From Bacteroidia bacterium (GTDB lineage Bacteria > Bacteroidota > Bacteroidia > Chitinophagales > Saprospiraceae), in assembly GCA_030431945.1 (NCBI GenBank), contig JAUIIF010000035.1:1-15574 (forward strand): DNA of 15,574 nucleotides, given 5' to 3'. The notes under the pieces were generated by a model that did no database searches, was not told the DNA's origin, and saw only the letters and a program-made list of their open reading frames with translations. This document shows positions 7,164-15,574 of this stretch, one piece after another. The translations under genes were made by a program, and so were the position numbers. The stretch's first letter is position 1; each line of letters opens with the position of its first letter.

Positions 7164-8750
7164 ATGCTACTTAACCAGATTATCCATTACGGCTTAGAAA
7201 CCGCTGAAAAACTGAACCGACGCGAAGAGCCACCGGAGATTGCGCAGGAAAAAGTATTGCGAAAATTACTTAAGAAGGCGCGCCATACTGCTTTTGGAAA
7301 AGCGTACGACTTTTCCGGATTACTGGCCGCAAAAGACGTTGCCGCTGCTTTTCAGGAAAGGGTGCCACTGGCGGATTATAACGGTATGTATAGCCCCTGG
7401 TGGGAACGTGTTTACGAAGGGCGGGAGAACATCACCTGGCCCGGCCGGCCCAATTATTTTGCCATGAGTAGTGGTACAAGCGGAGCGCCAACAAAGTACC
7501 TTCCCATTACGAAGGCCATGCTCAAGTCACTTAGTAAAGGTGCCTTTCGTATGTTTTCCGCTTTCCCGGAATACGAAATGGGAGAAGATATTTACACCAG
7601 TTCCTGGCTATCCATCGGGGGAACAACCAAATTAGAGACTGAAGGACGCCGGAAGTTCGGGTACCTGAGTGGGATCAATGCCCGGAAGCAACCCATCTGG
7701 GCCCGGAGCTTCTACAAGCCCGGTCGGGAGATTGCCGGAATAGCAGACTTCGCTGAACGTATGGAAGCAATTGCGCAAAAAGCTCCGGAATGGGACATTG
7801 GTGTGATTGTCGGAATTCCTCACTGGGTACAATTGACCCTGGAGCGCATTGTTGAGTTACACGGCCTGCAGAATATCGCGGAGCTCTGGCCCAACGTAAA
7901 GTTATTTGTTTCCGGGGGGGTGGACTATGAACCTTACGTACCCAGTTTCACGCGCCTGATCGGCCACCCGATCAAATACCTTAATACTTACCTGGCGAGC
8001 GAAGGGATGTTTGCCTTTCAGCGTACCCCCGGGGCCAAAGGCATGGAAATGCTGTTGGATAATGGTGTCTATTACGAATTTATGCCCTTCAACGATCAAT
8101 TCTTCGACGAAGAAGGTAATATGCGCCCGGGCGGAAAAACCCTCCTGATCCATCAAGTGGAAAAAGGCGTGGATTATGCGATGCTGATCTCTACCTGTAG
8201 TGGGGCCTGGCGCTACCTGATCGGAGATACGATCCGGTTTGTTGATGTTGAAAAATGCATTATCCGGGTTAGCGGACGCACCAAACATTACGTGAACCTG
8301 GCCACCGAGCACCTGACGGTGGATAATATGAATGCGGGCGTCATGGCAGTAGAGGAAGAGCTCACCGTTCGTATTCCTGAATTCACCATTGTCCCCGTTA
8401 AGGACGATGCCTACATTGCCCACGAATGGTATCTGGGGACCAGGGATGTGCTTAACGAAGAGCAAGTAACCCGGCTGCTGGATGCAGCACTGGCCCGCGT
8501 AAATGACGACTATAAATCTGAGCGGGCAACTGCCCTTAAAATCAAGGTGACCATCGTTCCCTTAGCCTTATTTTACAAGTGGCAGGAGGAAGAAGGACAG
8601 GCCAACGGACAAAGCAAAATACCACGCGTAATGAAAGGCCCCGGCAAGGAACGCTGGTTGCGCATGGTGGGGGCGGAAGAAAAACCGACGGTTAATAACC
8701 GGAGGGCAGCACAACTGGGAGAGATAAATTGGGAAAGTGTGAAGGACTGA
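7164..8750 (+). CDS. GH3-family (auxin-responsive GH3-like) acyl-adenylate/amido synthetase
   Basis: Member of the GH3 branch of the ANL adenylating enzymes. Plant relatives activate a carboxylic acid with ATP and join it to an amino acid; the substrate of the bacterial proteins is not established. With ATG 7164 it is 528 aa, close to the length usual for bacterial members; a TTG at 7107 would add 19 residues and sits too near the likely transcription start. All three nucleotide-binding motifs can be seen: SSGTSGAPTK at 102-111, YLASE at 276-280 and YLIGD at 351-355. The N-terminal helices (TAEKLNRREEPP, KKARHTAFGKAYDF) are typical of the family. There is no signal peptide, so it is probably cytosolic. 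It is alone on this strand and converges with smpB, 11 bp apart, so context does not suggest a pathway. Confidence 0.88.
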   Translation: MLLNQIIHYGLETAEKLNRREEPPEIAQEKVLRKLLKKARHTAFGKAYDFSGLLAAKDVAAAFQERVPLADYNGMYSPWWERVYEGRENITWPGRPNYFAMSSGTSGAPTKYLPITKAMLKSLSKGAFRMFSAFPEYEMGEDIYTSSWLSIGGTTKLETEGRRKFGYLSGINARKQPIWARSFYKPGREIAGIADFAERMEAIAQKAPEWDIGVIVGIPHWVQLTLERIVELHGLQNIAELWPNVKLFVSGGVDYEPYVPSFTRLIGHPIKYLNTYLASEGMFAFQRTPGAKGMEMLLDNGVYYEFMPFNDQFFDEEGNMRPGGKTLLIHQVEKGVDYAMLISTCSGAWRYLIGDTIRFVDVEKCIIRVSGRTKHYVNLATEHLTVDNMNAGVMAVEEELTVRIPEFTIVPVKDDAYIAHEWYLGTRDVLNEEQVTRLLDAALARVNDDYKSERATALKIKVTIVPLALFYKWQEEEGQANGQSKIPRVMKGPGKERWLRMVGAEEKPTVNNRRAAQLGEINWESVKD

Positions 8751-8761
8751 AATCCCTGACC

Positions 8762-9217
8762 TTACAGTTGCTTCATCGCCCGGTCCAGCGCACGCTTATT
8801 TTCCTTTTGCTTGATGCTTTCCCGCTTATCGTGTACTTTTTTACCCTGTACCAGTACCACCTCAATCTTGGCAATACCACGTTCATTCAGGTACAGCCGG
8901 TAAGGAACGATGGTAAAGCCTTTCTCTTTGACCTTTTTTTGCCACTTACTCAGCTCTTGTCTTTTGAGTAGCAACTTACGTGGCCGGCGCTCTTCGTGGT
9001 TATGGACGTTTCCCTGTTTGTACTCGCCAATGTAAATGGACCGGCACCAGAGTTCGTCTCCCTGAAAAACACAGTAGGCATCGCGCAGGTTAACGTGGCC
9101 GCCGCGAATGCTCTTTATTTCCGTCCCCAAAAGCATGATGCCTGCTTCCACTGTTTCCAGGAAGTGGTATTCATATTTAGCTTTTCGATTAACGAATTCA
9201 ATGTTTTTCTTAGCCAT
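8762..9217 (-). CDS. smpB: SsrA (tmRNA)-binding protein SmpB
   Basis: Binds tmRNA and delivers it to stalled ribosomes for trans-translation, which frees the ribosome and tags the incomplete peptide for proteolysis. The protein is 151 aa, the normal length. Family hallmarks are the opening NIEFVNRKAKYEYHFLETVE, then AGIMLLGTEIKSIRGGHVNL, GDELWCRSIYIGEYKQGN, a basic RRPRKLLLKRQEL stretch and KGFTIVPYRLYLNERGIAKI. The C-terminal tail (GKKVHDKRESIKQKENKRAL) is lysine/arginine rich and forms a helix in the mRNA channel. The start is the only suitable ATG. No tmRNA gene (ssrA) is recognisable nearby. It faces the GH3 gene tail to tail. Confidence 0.96.
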   Translation of the reverse strand: MAKKNIEFVNRKAKYEYHFLETVEAGIMLLGTEIKSIRGGHVNLRDAYCVFQGDELWCRSIYIGEYKQGNVHNHEERRPRKLLLKRQELSKWQKKVKEKGFTIVPYRLYLNERGIAKIEVVLVQGKKVHDKRESIKQKENKRALDRAMKQL

Positions 9218-9420
9218 GTTGTAATTATAAGTTGCGTCTTATTTAATGCCTCACCTGCCAGGAAAGTTCCCACCCAAGCCGGTCTTATTTTATCAAATCC
9301 GGCGCTACGGATCAAGGCGCAAAGCACCAAGCTTAGCCTTTTGGCTCCCTTTCCGCTGAGCCCTTAGGCGAAGCGAGTTGGAGAGGTAAAACCGTAAAAT
9401 GTCCAGTAGTGTACTTTGGG

Positions 9421-12400
9421 TTACTGAACAACAATCCGTAATACTTCTTCCCGGTCCTTACTGCTCAATTTCACCAGGTATACCCCGGGCGTATTCCCGA
9501 AGTCAGATCGCAACAATAACTGTTGGTTCTCTCCCGGTAGGACGTGCCAGGTTCGGTACGAAAGTGTTTGTCCGTTTACGTTGAGGATTGTTCTCTCCAC
9601 GTACGCTTCCTCCGCAGCAAAATACCGTAAGGAAGTTTGCTCGCTGACGGGATTGGGAAAAACCCGTGCCGGCGCAGGAACTGCGTCGTCTGTCGTCACC
9701 AGCTGCAGCGGGTATATTTTTCCCTGCCGATCGTAAGCCTCCGCCAGCAAGCGTCCCGTCCTAAGTAATCGGGGAGTGGTAAGATCCGCTGATCGGAACT
9801 CGAACAACGGTTGATTAGCCGCTAGTGGCCCGTCCAGTCCGGCAGCGTAGCTGAAGTGGAGGGTGTTTTCGTGGTCAACAGTAAATAGCGCGGAAGAAAA
9901 TTGAGCACTATGGACGGTAGTACCCGGAGGCAGGCGAAGGCTGAGTTGCAAGCCCGCAAAAGTTGCCTGCGATTGCGCTAACCATAATTCCTGAAATAAG
10001 GGTTGTCCGGTGTTTGCCCGCAATACCAGATTGGCAGCGGAACTGTGGCGACCGTTGCTGCCACTTTCTCCTGCCGGGCCAAAACTACTACCACTAGGCC
10101 GGGCAGAGCCGTTGATATCTCCAATTTTTACGGCAATAAAATCTGCTTCCTGATGGCCCGTTAAGTCAGGGAAACTGGCCGTCTCCGGAAATGCTTCGGT
10201 CCACGGATTATCGGGTACGGGGAAAACATAGTCGGCCGCTACGAAGCGCCAGCTGGTATTGTTGTCAAAGTTGTCTTCGATACCCAGCAGGACCCCCCTG
10301 ATTTCCAGTAAGTCCACAATAGTAATGGAACCGCTCCGGTTCGCATCTGCTGCAATGTATTGATAAGGCGTCAGGTTAATGTCTTCTCCGAGCAAATACT
10401 GACTGATCTCCGAAATGTCGAACGTGGAAATTCCGTTGATCGGGTTCTCGTTGTAATACGGACGAACAGCATAGAACTCCTCCTCTTGCAAACCGTCGAA
10501 ATAGTACGAGCCGTCAATATCCGTTTGGGTGGAAAGGGCCAGCCGCCCTTCCGTTAATACCTCTACGCCAATCATCGGATCACCGGACTCCGTAAAAATT
10601 ACCCCCCCTAAACTTCCCTGCCGACCCGCACAAATGGCTTCATTGGTACTGGTAATGGTGAGGGAAACGTTGCAGAAGTCATGCAAGCCCGTCGCTTCCG
10701 AAAAAGCATAGACCCGGAGAATTTGCTCGCCCAGGTCACTGCAGTCAAAGGAAAGCTGTGTTTGACTGCTGGAGGGAACAAAGCCGGTCTGGGCTGCATC
10801 CGCTTCGGTGTATACGGCATAGGTGACGGCTGTTTCCGTACAAACAGTCGCTGGCCCGGTAATGAAGTCTTCCGCAAAAACGGACGTGATGCCACCAAAA
10901 TCAAAGTCGGGAACCAGGGCTACAGTATTGACCTCCCGGCAATCCGGAGCAGGTGCTTTGCCATCCCGGATATTAAGGACAACGTATTGTTCCGTCAGGT
11001 TACCACAGCCATCCGTAGTACGTACCCGGGCAAGGTGCCGCCCGATGGGAAGCAAGCGAATAAAGACTTCTACCCCGCTGGTGGGGTCTCCGGTGAAGCG
11101 ACTTGGACTCACCATACGGTCTTCCCGGAAATCGAATCGGTTGTACAGACTGTCGTTATTGATGTCGACAACATCCACATCAATGGCTATCGTAGTGGTG
11201 GGAATTACGCAGTCGTCAGTGGCCGTAAAACGTAGAATGGCTCCTCCGAGGCAATCTTCCGTTATCGTTTGGCCATCATCCGGGGTAGGAATTACCGTGG
11301 CCGGGGCTGATTGATCAACCACACTAACAGTGTGCTGATAACGGAAAAAACCACGCCGCCCGGAAGTTCCGTAGGCTTCAACCAGGTCGTTCAGTTCATT
11401 GCCGTTACGTACGTCGTTGTCGACATCGAGGGTCGCCAGGTCATCCGTCAGGGTAGCTGAGCTCACGGCATCTATGTGCAGGTAAACGGTCGGCCGCTGG
11501 TTGCCATCACCGTCAGGGTCGTTAGGAATCTCCAGCGGATCGCCGACACCATCGTATTCACACCAGTTGATGATTTCGTGGGTGAATTGCAATTCATAGC
11601 AAGCCGTCCCATCATTCGGAAGGGTGTCCGTATCAGTTGTTACCACCATCAATTCGCAGCCCGTATCCCCCAGTACCAGATTTTCCGGTGTGGGTAATTC
11701 GGCACAGGTAAACTCGCTGCTGCCGGGCAGTTGTAAACTGTATTCGGTATACAGCTGCACGTCAATAATTTGCTGGCATAGCCCGGCCTGGGTAAAACCG
11801 GCACCGTCATTAGCCGTAAACCGACGCGTTAGCCTGCCCGTACCGCAATTGGATAAACCGCCGAGAATAACCTGGTCGATGGCCACCCCGTCACAGTTGT
11901 CCTCCCCGGTGGCTGCACCAAAAGTTGCGTCCAGCAGTGCACTCGTTCCGGCAGGGTCCCTGGCGAAGGCTGCAACAATGTCCTGAGGGAGGTTGTCTGC
12001 GAAGGCCCGGCAAGTCAGCGTCGTATTGGGTGGCGCTACGCAGGTAGGGCGGGTCAGGTCAACGGTAGTTACACTGACCAGGCAACGGCTGCGGTTCCGG
12101 CCCGTAGCATCAGTAGCTTGCAGGAGCAGGTTGCTGACCCCCGCATCACCACAGTCGAAATTGAGGGCCGCGGAGAAGTTTTCCAGCGGTTGGCCATCGC
12201 TGCCTGCCCGGGCCAGGGAAAGGGTTACGGCACTACAGTCATCGCTGGACCCGGCATCGAGCCGGTCCGCACGAACAACTGCCCTGCCCGTTGCCGAAAG
12301 TGCAACGGCCAGCGAAGGGACACAAAGGACATTCGGAGGGGTATTGTCAAAAACTTCAAAGTCAATGTCCAGGGTCGTAGTGGCCCCGTAAGAATCCTGC

Positions 12401-13419
12401 CCGACGTACCGTACTATGTGCTGACCCAGCGGGAGCGGGTCCGTAAATGGCTGTGGGGCTGGGCCAAAAACAGGGTATGGCCCCAGCGGAGTACCGCTCA
12501 GGTTTCCATTAAGGTATACGTAAGCATCAAGGGCGCTGCTACCGTCACAGATGTCCGCGATGCTGAGCCCGGTCAGGCGCGTGTCAATGACGGAGCCGCA
12601 GCTGGTATTTGTAGCAAATCGTAATGGTTGGATTACCTGGATGGGGGGCGTGATGATCTGCTCTTGCTGGTCCCCTACCCGAACGACCTGAGTGAAGACC
12701 CGGTTGTCATTATCAGCGCAGGCGTCAGTAACCGTATAGGTCCGGATAAAGGTGAAATTGTTACCACAGCCAACGTTTCGCGGTCCATCCTGATAAACGA
12801 CGGAGAACTGGCAAAATGCAGGGGCCAGGTGTACCCGACGGCCCTCCAGTTGCACAAACGGATAGTCCTGGGTTTGGGGAGCGGGGTTTTCCGGCAGTCC
12901 CCCTCCGGTATCCGGAATTACCACGAGGGCCGTTGGCTTACCTTCCAGGTCGTTGAGTTGCGGACGGATAAAGGAAATTTCCCGGGCGCTGAACGCAGGT
13001 GCAGTGGAAGCTGCAGGAGCCAGGTTGCGGGCCGTAAACGTTCTCCGTACCCGGACCAGTTGGTCACAGGCCGCAGGGCTTGGCGTCAGCAATTCATCGT
13101 TTACGCATACCTCGACGTTGCCGCCGCAAGCAGAGGTTACCGCAGGCACACCACCCCCGGCCTCTAGTGCCGCCGCGAGTGCGGGTAACATGGTTTCCGG
13201 AACGGGTGCACCCGTTCCCGCCGCTACCTGAAAACAGGCACCGGAACCTTCGGGTAAAGCCGCCGCTGAAAATTGGTGGCAGCCCCGCTCAACCGTCGCC
13301 GTCGCCTGCCCGAAAACGGGAAGGTCTGAACACTGCGCCCGCAGGCCAGCCAGGCTGGCGCACAACAGCAGTAAAAACAGCCATTGCCTCTTTAGGTCGG
13401 TCCTACGGCAGTCGGTCAT
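9421..13419 (-). CDS. Giant T9SS type A secreted protein with HYR/Ig-like repeats, CarboxypepD-reg-like, dockerin-like and cohesin-like segments
   Basis: A 1332-aa extracellular protein of unknown ligand. The N-terminus has a basic region and a hydrophobic core (QWLFLLLLCASLAG) ending in LRAQ, a Sec signal peptide. Residues 30-920 are Cys-rich beta-domains; around 355-465 the pattern DNTPPNVLC ... DLTRPTCVAPPN is HYR-like and recurs less clearly. Residues about 935-1005 (GVIFTESGDPMIGVEV, DGSYYFDGL) look like a carboxypeptidase regulatory-like domain. A dockerin-like calcium loop, DANRSGSITIVD, is at 1025-1036, with a second half (DFIAVKIGDING) ending near 1103 after a long insertion. Residues 1125-1240 may be a cohesin-like beta-sandwich. 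The tail from about 1250 (FPNPVSEQTSLRY ... GVYLVKLSS ... VVQ) is a type A sorting domain. Fine boundaries and domain names other than the tail and dockerin loop are inferred. Confidence 0.88.
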   Translation of the reverse strand: MTDCRRTDLKRQWLFLLLLCASLAGLRAQCSDLPVFGQATATVERGCHQFSAAALPEGSGACFQVAAGTGAPVPETMLPALAAALEAGGGVPAVTSACGGNVEVCVNDELLTPSPAACDQLVRVRRTFTARNLAPAASTAPAFSAREISFIRPQLNDLEGKPTALVVIPDTGGGLPENPAPQTQDYPFVQLEGRRVHLAPAFCQFSVVYQDGPRNVGCGNNFTFIRTYTVTDACADNDNRVFTQVVRVGDQQEQIITPPIQVIQPLRFATNTSCGSVIDTRLTGLSIADICDGSSALDAYVYLNGNLSGTPLGPYPVFGPAPQPFTDPLPLGQHIVRYVGQDSYGATTTLDIDFEVFDNTPPNVLCVPSLAVALSATGRAVVRADRLDAGSSDDCSAVTLSLARAGSDGQPLENFSAALNFDCGDAGVSNLLLQATDATGRNRSRCLVSVTTVDLTRPTCVAPPNTTLTCRAFADNLPQDIVAAFARDPAGTSALLDATFGAATGEDNCDGVAIDQVILGGLSNCGTGRLTRRFTANDGAGFTQAGLCQQIIDVQLYTEYSLQLPGSSEFTCAELPTPENLVLGDTGCELMVVTTDTDTLPNDGTACYELQFTHEIINWCEYDGVGDPLEIPNDPDGDGNQRPTVYLHIDAVSSATLTDDLATLDVDNDVRNGNELNDLVEAYGTSGRRGFFRYQHTVSVVDQSAPATVIPTPDDGQTITEDCLGGAILRFTATDDCVIPTTTIAIDVDVVDINNDSLYNRFDFREDRMVSPSRFTGDPTSGVEVFIRLLPIGRHLARVRTTDGCGNLTEQYVVLNIRDGKAPAPDCREVNTVALVPDFDFGGITSVFAEDFITGPATVCTETAVTYAVYTEADAAQTGFVPSSSQTQLSFDCSDLGEQILRVYAFSEATGLHDFCNVSLTITSTNEAICAGRQGSLGGVIFTESGDPMIGVEVLTEGRLALSTQTDIDGSYYFDGLQEEEFYAVRPYYNENPINGISTFDISEISQYLLGEDINLTPYQYIAADANRSGSITIVDLLEIRGVLLGIEDNFDNNTSWRFVAADYVFPVPDNPWTEAFPETASFPDLTGHQEADFIAVKIGDINGSARPSGSSFGPAGESGSNGRHSSAANLVLRANTGQPLFQELWLAQSQATFAGLQLSLRLPPGTTVHSAQFSSALFTVDHENTLHFSYAAGLDGPLAANQPLFEFRSADLTTPRLLRTGRLLAEAYDRQGKIYPLQLVTTDDAVPAPARVFPNPVSEQTSLRYFAAEEAYVERTILNVNGQTLSYRTWHVLPGENQQLLLRSDFGNTPGVYLVKLSSKDREEVLRIVVQ

Positions 13420-13523
13420 CGTTGGTTTAAAGCTCTTTAGGTACGTTTGAAACAGGTCGTACAGTTATGCAAGGTACGGAATAACGTGGTAGTGATAGGT
13501 TAAGGTATTGCTAAGGTCCGGAC

Positions 13524-13707
13524 AATTGCAAAGTCGCTCGTCTGCCTGCGTCGTGGAGACGGGGCCTCACGTAAGCTAACACCAGGAGTTGATTCCGTTC
13601 CGGGCTGCTGCGCGGTCGTCCTCCGAAAGACGGGTTCCAAACCTCAGCAAAACCTCCCCTCGGCGGACGAATCAGGCCGCTACGCGTCCGCCTCGGCCGA
13701 CGAGCGA
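13524..13707. repeat. Imperfect palindromic intergenic repeat, copy A (MITE/REP-like)
   Basis: An element of about 184 bp fills much of the 13420-13787 gap. Its ends are inverted repeats: TCGCTCGTCTGCC (13534-13546) against GGCCGACGAGCGA (13695-13707), 12 of 13 pairing. Inside the right arm GGCGGACG (13662-13669) pairs perfectly with CGTCCGCC (13685-13692). The right arm 13662-13707 matches copy B (15371-15416, opposite strand) without gaps at 37 of 46 positions by hand count. The left end 13524-13546 matches the other end of copy B (15476-15498 inverted) at 19 of 23. No transposase frame and no clear target duplication are seen. The rest of the gap shows nothing else convincing. Confidence 0.65.
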
Positions 13708-13787
13708 AGACGCTGCTGAGCGAGCTTACGATGACCCGGTTCCTAAGGTAAAGCTAAGCGGTCAGCCGTAGGAAAATACCCAGTCAG

Positions 13788-15230
13788 TTAAGCCTTGCTC
13801 TCCCCCAGTAACCAGCCTCTTTCCACCACCAGGTCGGCTGCTTTTACCGTTTCGTGGAGGGCGGAGAGCTTCTTTGCGTAAGTAACCCTGTCGAGGTATT
13901 CTTCCTGATGTTTCAGGTTAACCAACTGCTTGGTGAAGCGGGTGTAATTGATGTAGCTCCGTTTGTCCTTGGTACTCATTTTGCGGCTTCGCCGCACGTA
14001 CAGCCGGAAGGTTTCCAACAGATTCAGCGCGTATTCCTGGTCCTCCTGTTCGTAGGCAATCCGTACTTCCAGCAATACCCTGGCCAGATGGTAAACGATG
14101 TCGGAGTCCGTAACGGTAATGAGCAGCTTGGCGGCCTCTTCCAGCCGCTTGTTGCTGTACAGGAAGTTGGCTTTGTTCAGGGCATAGGCATTTTCTCTCT
14201 TAGCCGGGGGGAGGCGGTCTTTGTTGTCTTCAATGAAGCGTTCCGTCCATTCAAATTCCTGGTTTGCAGCCCCCAGCGTAACGATGTTTTTGTAGTCGTA
14301 TTCACTGATCTCTCCCTTATCGTAGATGATGCCAATCTCCAGCCCCTGTCGGTACAGGTCCATCAGTTCTCCCCGGAAAGCAGCGTGACCGGAACGGATA
14401 CGCTGGATGCAGTAGTTGCTCGCAAAACTGTACACGTCTTTCTGGTGGTCACGTGGCAAACGGTCAAAACCAGCATCGAGGTAATAAAGCAGGCGCTCGT
14501 AATGTGCCCCGATGTCCGGTTGCCGCAGGCTCATCAGGATGTGGTAGTAGCAATCGATACTGGGCTCCTGGCCGGAGGTACGGAGTGTTGTTCCATCCGC
14601 TGATTCCAGGTACTCCAGGATGGCCTCCAGGAAAAGGAGGTCATACTGGGTGTTCATCATCATCATATTGGCAGTCAGCTGGCAGGCATGCCGGAGCTTT
14701 TCGACCAGGTAAAAGCGGTCAAGGTGTTTTAGCATCGCCTGCATCTCCCGGGTATCCGCCCGGTCCGCTTCCGTTTGCCGGTACCCGTTGATGGATTTCC
14801 ATTCGTACGCTGCCAGGTGCGTATCGGCATCGCGGTACTTGTGTTTGGCAACTTTAGTGTCCAGCCGTTTGCCCCGGTTTTCCAGTAGCTTAAAACGATG
14901 CAGTTCCTTCGTTCGCTTCAGCGTAAGGACCTCCTGCCGAAACGGCTCCTCCCCCAACTGCTCGACGGCCAGAAAATAATTGACGAGTTTCATCAGGGCG
15001 GACTGAAGGTCGGCCAGCGATTGCTCCGTTCCACTACCCCGCACGGCAGCCTGCGCCCGCGCCTCCTCCAGCTTCGGGCGTGCTTTGCCCAGTTCCTTCA
15101 GGATAAAATCCAGCAGTTTGGCTGTTCCCTGGTGTCGGTTAAAGTAGGGGCTGCGGACAAACTGCCGGAGCCGCTCGCGCTCGCGGCCGTCCATCGCGGA
15201 AATCTGGCGGACTACTTTAACGTCTTGCAT
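13788..15230 (-). CDS. Uncharacterised 480-aa alpha-helical protein
   Basis: I do not recognise a characterised family. The protein is highly charged, with no signal peptide, membrane segment or obvious catalytic motif, and appears almost entirely helical. The N-terminal block (residues 1-110) has the pattern RERLRQFVRSPYFNRHQGTAKLLDF; a similar SPYFN element occurs in uncharacterised Bacteroidota proteins of this length, as far as I recall. Residues about 165-440 show spaced aromatic and leucine residues (CYYHILMSL, ALNKANFLYSNKRLEEAAKL, VRIAYEQEDQEYALNLLETF) resembling TPR or other helix-turn-helix solenoid repeats, suggesting a scaffold role. Four consecutive Met codons occur at 189-192. 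The start ATG at 15230 is the natural one. It is bracketed by two copies of a palindromic intergenic repeat and transcribed toward the large T9SS gene, 368 bp away. Confidence 0.8.
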   Translation of the reverse strand: MQDVKVVRQISAMDGRERERLRQFVRSPYFNRHQGTAKLLDFILKELGKARPKLEEARAQAAVRGSGTEQSLADLQSALMKLVNYFLAVEQLGEEPFRQEVLTLKRTKELHRFKLLENRGKRLDTKVAKHKYRDADTHLAAYEWKSINGYRQTEADRADTREMQAMLKHLDRFYLVEKLRHACQLTANMMMMNTQYDLLFLEAILEYLESADGTTLRTSGQEPSIDCYYHILMSLRQPDIGAHYERLLYYLDAGFDRLPRDHQKDVYSFASNYCIQRIRSGHAAFRGELMDLYRQGLEIGIIYDKGEISEYDYKNIVTLGAANQEFEWTERFIEDNKDRLPPAKRENAYALNKANFLYSNKRLEEAAKLLITVTDSDIVYHLARVLLEVRIAYEQEDQEYALNLLETFRLYVRRSRKMSTKDKRSYINYTRFTKQLVNLKHQEEYLDRVTYAKKLSALHETVKAADLVVERGWLLGESKA

Positions 15231-15370
15231 GATGGGAAGGAGAATGGGCTATACGTGAAAAACAAAGACCCAAATTAAGCCGGTTTGGCAAGGATCAGGG
15301 CAGGAACGAAGGAAATATTACGAAAATCCGGCAGCGGCGGCGAGAAAAGGCCGGGCAATCGCAGGATCAG

Positions 15371-15498
15371 TCGTTCGTCGGCAGAGGCGGGAGCGAAGCC
15401 ATCTGACTCGTCCGCCTAACACCGGCTTTGCTAGCTGAGCAATCGGCGAACGATCCAGCTCGTACCTCGCGTGTCGGCCGGCGAGCGATTTTGCGATT
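15371..15498. repeat. Imperfect palindromic intergenic repeat, copy B (MITE/REP-like)
   Basis: An element of about 128 bp in the 15231-15574 gap. It begins TCGTTCGTCGGC (15371-15382) and ends GCCGGCGAGCGA (15477-15488), 10 of 12 pairing, then TTTTGCGATT. A further AATCGCA at 15357-15363 mirrors TGCGATT at 15492-15498, so the inverted ends may be longer and begin at 15357. Relative to copy A the 46-bp block is inverted (80 percent identical by hand). A CTAACACC word occurs in the same orientation in both copies (13576 and 15416), as expected if each is a degraded palindrome with two related arms. No coding capacity is seen. Confidence 0.65.
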
Positions 15499-15574
15499 AC
15501 TCCGTCAAGAAAAAATGTCCTTATCCGCTAAAACCTACACCTGTCGTATATTTCCCCTCTTTACGTTCCCCAAC

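Noticed and set aside
9300..9385. Possible third copy of the palindromic repeat near the end of the large T9SS gene
   Set aside because: Words such as TTAGGCGAAGCGAG and GCAAAGC recall copies A and B, but no terminal inverted repeat or continuous block can be aligned.
13589..13771. 60-aa frame in the gap between the large T9SS gene and the 480-aa gene
   Set aside because: It lies across palindromic repeat A, has an arginine/proline/serine-rich low-complexity product and no family resemblance.
15515..15574. Possible start of a gene running off the right edge (MSLSAKTYTCRIFPLF)
   Set aside because: Only 20 codons are visible, without recognisable sequence; the TATATTTC at 15547-15554 could equally be a promoter box for a gene outside the window.

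Overview
The window looks like chromosomal DNA from a marine-type Bacteroidota, most likely the Saprospiria (Lewinella-like). Two very large secreted proteins carry type IX secretion (T9SS) C-terminal signals: one ends in a gliding-motility/CHU_C type B domain after SprB repeats, the other in a type A sorting tail after a dockerin-like segment. The clearest promoter has the Bacteroidota TTG / TAnnTTTG form, and most starts lack a strong Shine-Dalgarno. No rRNA, tRNA, CRISPR array, transposase, phage gene or recognisable defence system is visible.

Layout. 137-3166 (-): SprB-repeat adhesin-like T9SS type B protein. 3356-4378 (+): pssA and purS, 12 bp apart, probably one operon. 4522-5430 (+): msrB followed at once by msrA, whose catalytic N-terminus is present but out of frame with its apparent ATG. 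5431-5811: non-coding stretch holding a promoter, a structured leader and a short upstream ORF. 5812-6942 (+): secreted MltD-like lytic transglycosylase, followed by a strong hairpin terminator. 7164-8750 (+): GH3-family adenylating-type enzyme. 8762-9217 (-): smpB, convergent with the GH3 gene. 9421-13419 (-): 1332-aa T9SS type A surface protein. 13788-15230 (-): 480-aa alpha-helical protein of unknown function. The gaps on both sides of this last gene each hold a copy of an imperfect palindromic repeat with related termini.

The genes do not form one pathway. They are housekeeping functions (phospholipid head-group synthesis, purine synthesis, methionine sulfoxide repair, ribosome rescue, peptidoglycan turnover) between two surface-protein genes. 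The observations most worth a second look are the msrB/msrA junction (a one-base change or an in-frame TGA separates the MsrA active site from its start), the pair of undescribed palindromic repeats around the 480-aa gene, and the structured leader with an ATGA-coupled 25-codon ORF before the transglycosylase.
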